NCBI GenBank assembly: GCA_020351895.1
Contig: CP070672.1
Coordinates: 308,920-319,712, forward strand
Reading direction: 5' to 3'
From: Thermoplasmata archaeon
GTDB taxonomy: Archaea; Thermoplasmatota; Thermoplasmata; GCA-020350865
DNA length: 10,793 bases
Shown here: positions 1 through 7,800 of the stretch, one piece after another
Layout of the letters: every line of letters begins with the position of its first letter
Numbering within the stretch: the first letter of the stretch is position 1
Program-made: the position numbers and the translations under genes
The notes under the pieces: generated by a model
The model's input: the letters and a program-made list of their open reading frames with translations, nothing else
Databases searched by the model: none
What the model was told of the DNA's origin: nothing

Positions 1-3000
1 AAGCACATTTTATGGCCATGGAAGAAGGCACCTGCTTTGTTACTGCAGATTATGGCGGTGGAATTTCAAATACAACAGGTATACTTTCTGTTGCTGAACC
101 CACTGTAGATTACATCCAGATAAGAGATGCTCCAGGTGGAGGAGGATTGGATCTTGGTGATCCATTAAATTATCAGAGTTATCCTGTCGGTTTTAGCACC
201 ACATTTTACGGGGCTACATATAATCTCACATCTGGTTACAAAGGAGATGTCCCGATCACAGTCACTTGGGGTAGTTCCAATCCAATTGTCGTTTCTGTCT
301 CCTCACCAGGTATATCAACGACTGTTACCTGCAGCAACACGATTTGGGGAACAGTTACAATAACCCTTGATGCAGGTGGTGGCATTACCAATACAACACA
401 GATTTCAGTATTGGAGCCCACTGTAGATTTCATTCAGATAAGGGATGGACCTTCCGGAGGAGGAACAAATCTCTGCGATCCTGGCAACTACCCAGATTAT
501 CCAGTGGGTTATTCCACAACATTTTATGGAGCCACATTCAACTCCACGGCTGGATATTTATCAGATGTTCCCATGACCTCGACCTGGATAAGTGACGGCC
601 CAACTATAGTCACTGTGTCTTCACCGAACTATTATTCAACCATAACATGCAGCGACACGAATTGGGGAACTATCACCATAACTCTAGATGACGGAATGGA
701 TCATGAATGCACCACGCAGGTGACTGTTCTGGGGCCAAGTGTTGACTACGTCCTTATTAGAGATGCCTCAGGAGGACTTGGAGTCAATCTTTGCGATCCT
801 GGAAATTATCCAAGCTATCCAGTGGGTCGTTCTACCACATATTATGGAGCCACGTATAATTCCACAGCTGACTATATTGGAGACATCCCGATAACTGCAA
901 CATGGAGTAGTAATAATCCAAGTATAGTTACTGCATCTTCACCAGGATTACTCTCCACCATAACATGCAGCGATACGAATTGGGGCACTGTCACCATCAC
1001 TTTGGATGATGGAATGGATCATCAATGCACCACGCAGGTGACTATCATAGAGCCAACTGTTGATTACATCCAGATTAGGGATGCATCTTCTGGAGGAGGA
1101 AAAAATCTTTGCGATCCTGCGAACTATCCTGAGTATCCCATGAATTTCAATACAGATCTTTACAGTGCAGAATACAACTTCACAGCAGGCTATATGGGAA
1201 ATGTTCCCTCTACATCAACCTGGGAAAGCGACGATGTGAATATCGTTTCTGTTACATCACCAGGTGCCTTTACCACCATCACATGCAGTGACACGAATTG
1301 GGGCACGGTTACCATAACATTGGATGATCAGACCGGCCATCAGTGTACAACCCAGATTACTGTTTTAGAATATACCATAGATTATATGTTGATAAGAGAT
1401 GGACCTTCTGGAGGTGGTCTTAATCTCTGTGAACCCTTGAATTATCCAAGCTATCCCGTAGGTCATGTTGCCACATATTATGGAGCTTTGTACAACAATT
1501 CTGGTGGTTTTCTAAATGATGTTCCATCTACCTCCATTTGGGAGAGTACAGATACAGACATTGTTGATGTTTCGCCACTGGGGAGCTCTTCCACCATAAC
1601 ATGCAGCAATACGAATTTTGGAACGGTCACAATAACTCTTGATGACGGCAATGGCCATATAGAAACGACACAGATTTTGGTTTTAGAACCCACAGTGGAT
1701 TACATCCTGATAAGAGGCGGATCAAATGGAGGAGGCAAAAACCTCTGCAATCCAGCGAATTATCTGTTTTACCTTGTGGGTTATATCAGAACTTTTTATG
1801 GGGCGGAATATAACAACACTGCTGGATACATAGGTGCTGTTCCCTCAGGGTCGACCTGGGACAGCACAAATTTGGGAATAGTGGGTGTCACCTCACCTGG
1901 AAGCTCGTCAACCATAACATGCAGCAACACAAATCCGGGAACAGTTACCGTGACTTTGAATGATGGATATGGCCATGTTGTTACAACCCAGGTAACTGTC
2001 TCTGTGCCAACTGTGGATTATGTTCTGATAAGGGATGCGCCTGACGGGGAAGGCGATAATCTTTGCCTACCAGCCAACTATCCTCAAGTTCCTGTTGGTT
2101 TTGTTATTACTGTTTATGGAGCTGAGTACAACTATACAGCAGGTTTTATTGGTGAAGTTCCAGCCACCGCAACCTGGAGCAGCGGCAATCCGAACATAGC
2201 CGATTTAATCTCTCCTGGAAGCTCCTCCACAGTAACGTGCAGCAACATGAACTATGGCATTGTCACTATTACCCTTGATGATGGTGATGGCCACCTAAAT
2301 ACCATGCAGATTTCCGTATTGGAGCCATGCATTGACTACATCCTGATAAGGGATGCCTCAAGCGGAGGGGGCATCAATCTAAGTGATCCAGCCAATTATC
2401 CTGTTGTTCCTGTTGGTTATGTAACCCCGCTTTATGGGGCTGAGTATAACTATACTGCCGGTTATATCGGGAGTGTTCCAACGACATCCACCTGGGACTG
2501 CACCGAACCCGATGTTGTCGATGTTACCTCCCCAAATGCTTTTACAACTGCAACATGCAGTAATACGAAATGGGGAGTCGTTACAATATCCTTGGATGAT
2601 GGTTACGGAAACACAAATTACTTCGAAATCACTGTATTGGAGCCAACTGTGGATTACATTCTGATAAAGGATGGACCAGATGGAGGAGGATTGGATCTTT
2701 GCGATCCAGTCAATTATCCAAGTTATCCTGTAGGTCACATCACGACATTTTACGGTGCCGAGTTCAATTATACAGCTGGTTTCATTGGAGATGTTCCTGA
2801 TACACCATCCACTTGGGAAAGTACAAATCCGTTCACAGTTGCCGCTTCCTCACCCGGATATTCTTCCCTAATAACATGTTCTAAAACAAAAAGCGGTACC
2901 GTAACAATAACGCTAAATGATGGAAACGGGAACGTGGTCACATCCCAGGTAACTGTATTGGAGCCTTCAGTGGATGATATTCTAATCCGTGACCAACCGG

Positions 3001-4661
3001 AAAATGAAGGATCTGTCATTACCACTCTTACTTTGGAAGCAGGAGTAAAAATCCAGATTTGGGCCGCGATTTACAACGATACAGCAGGATATATCGGGGA
3101 TGCAGATGCCGATTGGTCTTCAACAGAAACGAGTGTGGGCATAGTCATTGGCTCGGATGGTTATGGATTATTTGAAGCCATTAGCATAGGAACATGCATT
3201 GTGACTGCCAGCTATGGTGGACAGAGCGGTTCCACAGGAACCATAACAGTTGTTGATACAATACCTCCAAATCCAAATGCCGGTTCGGGAAAAGTGATTG
3301 ATGAGGACATAACCATCATATTCAATGGTTCGGATTCAAATGATAACACAGTAATTGTTATTTATAATTGGTCCTTTGGTGATGGTTACTTTGAAATAGG
3401 CACTGAACTGATGCCTGTTCATATCTATAATGAGCCGGGTGTATACATAGTAACGTTAACTGTGACGGATTTAGGAGGTAACACAGGTTCTGATGAAATT
3501 ACGATCACAGTCTTGGATGTAACACCCCCAACTCCTGTGGCCGCTTTCCAGGATCCTGGCGAGAAAAAACAGCCTATCATCTTTGACGGAAGCCAATCCC
3601 ATGATAATGTAGGGGTAGTTGCATATGAGTGGGAGTTTGGGGATGGTACATCTAATTTAAGCTCTGAGCCCACCTTCACCCATGCATTTGAAAAGACAGG
3701 AACCTACACAGTCAATCTAACAGTTGAAGATGAAGCAGGAACCAGGGGAACGACCACATACTATATTATAGTGGAAGATACAACTCCCCCATCTGCACCG
3801 GAAGGCGTGGTAATTGAGCAGGTTGCTGAAGGGGAAGCATTGACGATAACATGGGATGCTGTTTTAGATGAAGATCTTAATCATTATGAGATTTATTACA
3901 GCCAGGATGATGTAACATTCACCAAAGTAACCGACATTGAGGCGGGTACAACAACCTACAAACATGAAGGCCTGGATAACGGGGATAGCTATTATTATTA
4001 CATAGTAGCAGTTGATGATTCAGGCAATCCCTCCGTTTCTTCTTCAAAGGTCATGGGTATATGTGATTTGGACACCGATGGAGATGGGGAATTCAATCTC
4101 GTGGATGAAGATGACGACAATGATTTGCTTTCAGATGTCAAAGAAGCTGAGATGGGCTCCGATCCTTTGATTCGGGATTCAGACGGCGATTCGCACATAG
4201 ATGGTGAGGACGCATTTCCCATAAATCCCAAGGAATCGAAGGACAAGGACAATGACGGATACGGAGATTCCCACGAAGATGCCTTCCCGAAGGATTCATC
4301 GGAATGGCAGGACAGCGATTCCGACGGCATCGGTGACAACAGCGATTTCATACCCATCCATAACCTGTTATTCTATCTGATAGTGGCTATTATCATTGCC
4401 ATCATTATCGTTGCAATAATGATGGCCAGACGACGCGGAAGAGAAGAAGAACAGGAAATTACCACTGAGGAGAAGGAGACCAAAGCTGCCGCACCTTCGA
4501 AACCAGAACCTAAGAAAACCCCTCCTCCAAAACGCGCTAAACCAGCTCCTCCGAAATCCAAACCATTGCCTCCACCACCAAAGAAAGCAAAGAGCGGAGG
4601 AGCCTCAAAACCTACCGAGACCAGGCCTACAAAGCTTCCACCACCGCCACCACCGGAATAA
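1..4661 (+). CDS. Giant repeat-containing cell-surface protein with Ig-like array, PKD, FN3, Ca-binding region and C-terminal anchor (5' partial)
   Basis: The frame is open through the left edge, and its first residues (GTCFVTADYGG) match the end of an Ig-like domain, so the start lies upstream. The ATG at 12 is internal; I number residues from it. Nine 106-residue Ig-like repeats span 31-985 and a divergent tenth 986-1082. Two PKD domains follow (about 1083-1169 and 1170-1256; WSFGDG and WEFGDG motifs), then FN3 (1257-1350) and an Asp-rich thrombospondin-3-like calcium-binding region (1352-1447; DTDGDGE, DEDDDND, DSDGD, EDAFP). A single membrane helix (1452-1472) precedes RRRGR, a stop-transfer signal, and a 77-residue tail of Lys, Pro and Ala ending in PPPPPPE. 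The topology implied is a long extracellular stalk, one helix and a cytoplasmic tail. Each repeat carries an N-x-S/T sequon and most carry a Cys pair. PKD and Ig-like modules usually mediate adhesion or surface-layer structure; the ligand is unknown. The next gene is a paralogue. Confidence 0.88.
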   Translation, partial: AHFMAMEEGTCFVTADYGGGISNTTGILSVAEPTVDYIQIRDAPGGGGLDLGDPLNYQSYPVGFSTTFYGATYNLTSGYKGDVPITVTWGSSNPIVVSVSSPGISTTVTCSNTIWGTVTITLDAGGGITNTTQISVLEPTVDFIQIRDGPSGGGTNLCDPGNYPDYPVGYSTTFYGATFNSTAGYLSDVPMTSTWISDGPTIVTVSSPNYYSTITCSDTNWGTITITLDDGMDHECTTQVTVLGPSVDYVLIRDASGGLGVNLCDPGNYPSYPVGRSTTYYGATYNSTADYIGDIPITATWSSNNPSIVTASSPGLLSTITCSDTNWGTVTITLDDGMDHQCTTQVTIIEPTVDYIQIRDASSGGGKNLCDPANYPEYPMNFNTDLYSAEYNFTAGYMGNVPSTSTWESDDVNIVSVTSPGAFTTITCSDTNWGTVTITLDDQTGHQCTTQITVLEYTIDYMLIRDGPSGGGLNLCEPLNYPSYPVGHVATYYGALYNNSGGFLNDVPSTSIWESTDTDIVDVSPLGSSSTITCSNTNFGTVTITLDDGNGHIETTQILVLEPTVDYILIRGGSNGGGKNLCNPANYLFYLVGYIRTFYGAEYNNTAGYIGAVPSGSTWDSTNLGIVGVTSPGSSSTITCSNTNPGTVTVTLNDGYGHVVTTQVTVSVPTVDYVLIRDAPDGEGDNLCLPANYPQVPVGFVITVYGAEYNYTAGFIGEVPATATWSSGNPNIADLISPGSSSTVTCSNMNYGIVTITLDDGDGHLNTMQISVLEPCIDYILIRDASSGGGINLSDPANYPVVPVGYVTPLYGAEYNYTAGYIGSVPTTSTWDCTEPDVVDVTSPNAFTTATCSNTKWGVVTISLDDGYGNTNYFEITVLEPTVDYILIKDGPDGGGLDLCDPVNYPSYPVGHITTFYGAEFNYTAGFIGDVPDTPSTWESTNPFTVAASSPGYSSLITCSKTKSGTVTITLNDGNGNVVTSQVTVLEPSVDDILIRDQPENEGSVITTLTLEAGVKIQIWAAIYNDTAGYIGDADADWSSTETSVGIVIGSDGYGLFEAISIGTCIVTASYGGQSGSTGTITVVDTIPPNPNAGSGKVIDEDITIIFNGSDSNDNTVIVIYNWSFGDGYFEIGTELMPVHIYNEPGVYIVTLTVTDLGGNTGSDEITITVLDVTPPTPVAAFQDPGEKKQPIIFDGSQSHDNVGVVAYEWEFGDGTSNLSSEPTFTHAFEKTGTYTVNLTVEDEAGTRGTTTYYIIVEDTTPPSAPEGVVIEQVAEGEALTITWDAVLDEDLNHYEIYYSQDDVTFTKVTDIEAGTTTYKHEGLDNGDSYYYYIVAVDDSGNPSVSSSKVMGICDLDTDGDGEFNLVDEDDDNDLLSDVKEAEMGSDPLIRDSDGDSHIDGEDAFPINPKESKDKDNDGYGDSHEDAFPKDSSEWQDSDSDGIGDNSDFIPIHNLLFYLIVAIIIAIIIVAIMMARRRGREEEQEITTEEKETKAAAPSKPEPKKTPPPKRAKPAPPKSKPLPPPPKKAKSGGASKPTETRPTKLPPPPPPE
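102..2966 (+). repeat. Nine tandem 318-bp repeats encoding 106-aa Ig-like domains
   Basis: Units start at 102, 420, 738, 1056, 1374, 1692, 2010, 2328 and 2646. Eight are exactly 318 bases; the ninth is 321, with one extra codon in VPDTPSTW. The consensus opens with T-V-D-Y-I-x-I-R-D, followed by a Gly-rich turn, N-L-C-D-P and N-Y-P-x-Y-P-V-G. It continues with Y-G-A-x-Y-N-x-T-A-G-Y, a Trp strand (T-W-x-S), T-I-T-C-S-x-T-N and G-T-V-T-I-T-L-D-D-G, and closes V-L-E-P. Invariant or near-invariant positions include Trp56, Asn41 of the sequon and Cys77; Cys19 is present in seven of nine. Units 2, 3 and 4 share a third Cys at position 97 and near-identical DNA around it, suggesting recent duplication or conversion. 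The fold is probably an Ig-like beta sandwich resembling bacterial Ig-like (Big) domains. I do not recognise an exact named family. Confidence 0.95.
2967..3257 (+). repeat. Tenth, divergent Ig-like domain closing the array
   Basis: This unit keeps the S-V-D-x-I-L-I-R-D opening, the Y-N-D-T-A-G-Y sequon and the W-S-S strand. It lacks the N-L-C-D-P segment and ends G-T-C-I-V-T-A-S-Y-G-G. It resembles the fifth Ig-like domain of the downstream paralogue (7264-7554) more than its own neighbours. The domain tail at the left edge of the window (1-101) is of the same divergent type. Confidence 0.85.
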
Positions 4662-4734
4662 AAATTAGACTGGATGTTATCAATAGAAACAGGTCCTAGA
4701 CAAGAGTCTCAAGTGAAATAAAAACCACTGAATG

Positions 4735-4742
4735 CTTAAATA
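4735..4742 (+). promoter_or_regulatory. Candidate archaeal TATA box for the second surface-protein gene
   Basis: CTTAAATA lies about 62-69 bases before the chosen start at 4804. A start site about 25 bases downstream would give a leader of roughly 35-40 bases that includes the ribosome binding site at 4792-4798. No clear BRE is visible. The pair could instead be cotranscribed, since only 142 bases separate the two genes and I see no strong T-rich terminator between them. Confidence 0.4.
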
Positions 4743-4791
4743 CCTGAATAGCCATACTAATTTTCAAACCCGGTTTATAACGATAATCCTA

Positions 4792-4798
4792 GGGGTGA
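4792..4798 (+). promoter_or_regulatory. Ribosome binding site fixing the start at 4804
   Basis: GGGGTGA matches the archaeal anti-Shine-Dalgarno core (complement of UCACC) and sits 5 bases before ATG 4804. The in-frame ATG at 4732 has no such site and overlaps the TATA-like box. Starting there would also put 24 extra residues ahead of the signal peptide. Confidence 0.75.
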
Positions 4799-4803
4799 AA
4801 ATA

Positions 4804-7800
4804 ATGAACAATGATGCGGCATTTTCAAGATTGATTGTATTATTGATAGGTATATCCCTAATGCTATCAGGATTGCTGGCTTTATCTATGAACCAGGATA
4901 GCCCGGAACCTGATAACCCTCCTTCGAATCAAGTTATCGACATGGAACCTTCTATTAATGCAGATGAAACACCAATGAGCACCAAAACAAGATCTCCTGC
5001 AACCACAACCAGGAGCGTATTAGTCGAATTATTTACCGGGACGTGGTGTACATATTGCCAGGGTGCCGAGGGTGCCTTGGATAGATTGGCCAATCAATAC
5101 CCTCTTACAGAGCTATCAATATTGGAATATCATGTAGCGTTTCCTCCAGGAAGTCCGGACCCTTTTGATGTGCCAGGCAATAGTGCTAGAGCGGGTTATT
5201 ATAGTGTCGGAAGCTATCCAACTTGCGTTTTTGACGGGATAGATAAGAAGTCTGGTGGCTCAACGAATCCAAATGATATGGGGGTGTACAACGACTATAA
5301 AACAAGAATCGACAATAGGTTACCAATCCCAAGTCCTGTGACCATTACTGTTACAGGCTCCCTGGGTGGCGGCCAAGGTACAGTTACAGCTAACATCACA
5401 GCAATTGACGATTTATCCCCAGGGCTGAGCAATCTCAAGGCCAGATTTGTGGTTTACGAAGACCATAATTATACTGTTTACGAGGGAAGCCCACCAAGAG
5501 AATACAGACTGAGATACACGGTTGTTGAAAACCTGCCCGAAGAGCCCATCACCCTGGTAAAGGAGCAGAATATCGAGCTGACCAAACAATTCACCCTCGA
5601 TGGAGGTTGGGACCTGGAGAAACTGGGAGTCGTGGTATTTGTCCAGGCCGACAGCACAAAAGAGATATTACAATCAACATCCTTTAATCTCTCGGCATCG
5701 GCCCAAAGAGTAGATTATACTACAACGCCCTATGATATATCGTTTTCCAATCCAACACCGTATTTTGGTGAAACCATTACGATCTATGCCACCATTCACA
5801 ATGTGGGAAACACGTTTGAATTGTCCAATGTTTATGTAAGATTCTATAACGGCGATCCCGGTGCAGGAGGGACTCAGATAGGAGCCGAGCAGAGTGCAGG
5901 TATTATAGGGGCAGACCTAAGTTCAACAGTGTGGGTAGACTGGGATACAACAGGCTCGGCAGGCGTTCGCGAAATCGTGGTTGTAATAGATCCTGGGAAA
6001 ACCATTTTCGAGCCCGAAAACGAGAACAACAATGTAAACATAAGGACAATTACGGTTCCCGATCCCACTCTGGATTACCTAAGCGTCACAGAAACTCCCG
6101 ATGGGCTTCCCGTCATTACGGTAACACTGATGCCAGATGGGGACTCGACCTCAGTCTATGCCTCAGGCTATAACAATTCTGGGCCAACCTATATAGGTTT
6201 GGTGGGTGTGGATTGGAGCGGTGGAGGTGGCATATGGTCCCCCGATAACGGCACAAATTCCACATTCACAACAGGTATTGTTGGGGGAATATACACGCAA
6301 ACAGCCTTAAACACAGCCTCGGGAAAAAGCGATACATTCGATATTGAAATTTTAAGTATAGATACTTTGACTATAACAGATTCACCAAATGGAAATCCAC
6401 TGGGTACAATAATAATGGGTGTGGGCGGCAAGGTTTCAGCTTATGCCTCCGCTTATAACAGCTCTGGACCAACTTATTTGGGTCTTTTTGATGTGGATTG
6501 GAGCGGTGGAGGAGGTAACTGGTCCCCACAGTCAGGTAACAATTCAGAATTCACTGCAGGAGCCGCAGATGGCCTTTTCATACAGACAGCTTCGTTCTCG
6601 ACCCTTGGCCTTTCCGATACTTTTGAAATCAACATTTTAACCGCAGTGGTGGACTATATTCAGATCCGCAGTGCGCAATTTGGAGGAGGGGAGATAGTAA
6701 CCAATATAATCTTCGATGTTGGGCAATCCATGACTCTCTGGGCGGCTGCATACAATCTGACCTACGGCTACTTGGGAGACCGTGAGGCATCCTGGACTGA
6801 GAATACCGGTGGAAATTTGATTACTGTAACAACCCCGGGATATTCAACATCGGTTCAGGCATCCGATGTTAATGGAGGGGGGGCCACAGTAACTGCAGAA
6901 GTCAATGGAGTGCAAAATACAACATCAGTAACTGTTAATCCTCCAACCGTTGACTACATTCTGATAAGAGACGAATCCAATGGAGGTGGAAAAAACCTTT
7001 GCGAAATCGCAAATTACCCAAGATTTCCAGTGGGTCATACTACAACATTTTATGGTGCACAGTACAATTACACGGCTGACTATATGGGCAATGTTCCTGG
7101 TACCTCATCTTGGGACAGTAACAATTACAACCTGGTGGATTTATCTCCTTTTGGTAGCTCCTCGACAATAACATGTAATGAGACCACAGGTGGAACCGCA
7201 ATCATAACATTATATGATGGACCCGAGCGAGATTGTGCGACTGCTATCACAATCCTTCAGCCCACAGTGGATTTCGTATTGATAAGGGATTCACCAAATG
7301 GTCTGGGTTTTTCAATCGTCTCACCCTTCTATGATGTGGGTGAGGAGGATACTTATTATGCAGCCAGCTACAACAACACTGCGGATTATCTTGGTGATGT
7401 AACAGTGACATGGGACTGTACAGAAGAGGGTGTTGGCAACATAACGGGACAAGATGAATCCGTTCTATTTAGGGCCATTGGATTGGGAACGTGCGTAGTT
7501 ACCGCCGATTATTATGGAATTTCGGGTTTAACAGGAACCATAACAGTTGTGGATATAACACCTCCATTTGCATATATTGAACCAATGGCCACAATGTATG
7601 AGGACAAGACCTATGTATTCAATGCTTCTACCTCTACTGATAATGCAGGTATCGCAGATTACCACTGGTCCTTTGGAGACGGCCATGATACAAGCGGTTC
7701 TGAGCCAATTACCGATCATATATTCGAAGAACCTGGCACCTATACAATTACATTGACAGTCACAGATTTGGGAGGAAACACGGCAGTGGATCAGATCATT

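Noticed and set aside
102..2966. CRISPR array
   Set aside because: The 318-base units are in-frame protein repeats without short identical repeats and unique spacers.
236..4561. Several 60-120-codon open frames antisense to the first surface protein
   Set aside because: They recur at matching places in the 318-bp units, as expected for mirror images of a repeated coding sequence, and have no start signals or known motifs.
4774..4780. TTTATAA as a TATA box for leaderless transcription of the second gene
   Set aside because: Transcription would begin at about the start codon and exclude the good ribosome binding site at 4792-4798.
4732..4803. Upstream ATG at 4732 as start of the second surface protein
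   Set aside because: It has no ribosome binding site, overlaps the TATA-like box, and places 24 residues before the signal peptide. ATG 4804 has GGGGTGA at 5 bases.
4662..4803. Structured RNA or riboswitch between the two surface-protein genes
   Set aside because: I found no convincing stem pairs; the only palindrome (CCTAGG, 4789-4794) is trivial.
5014..5700. A bacterial outer-membrane Omp28 protein acquired by transfer
   Set aside because: The head is fused to an archaeal-style PKD/Ca-binding stalk with a C-terminal anchor, and codon use looks like that of the rest of the gene. Omp28-like domains are not limited to outer membranes.
5874..7756. Short open frames in other frames within the second surface protein
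   Set aside because: They are shadows of a continuous long frame with clear domains. None has a ribosome binding site or a recognisable protein family.
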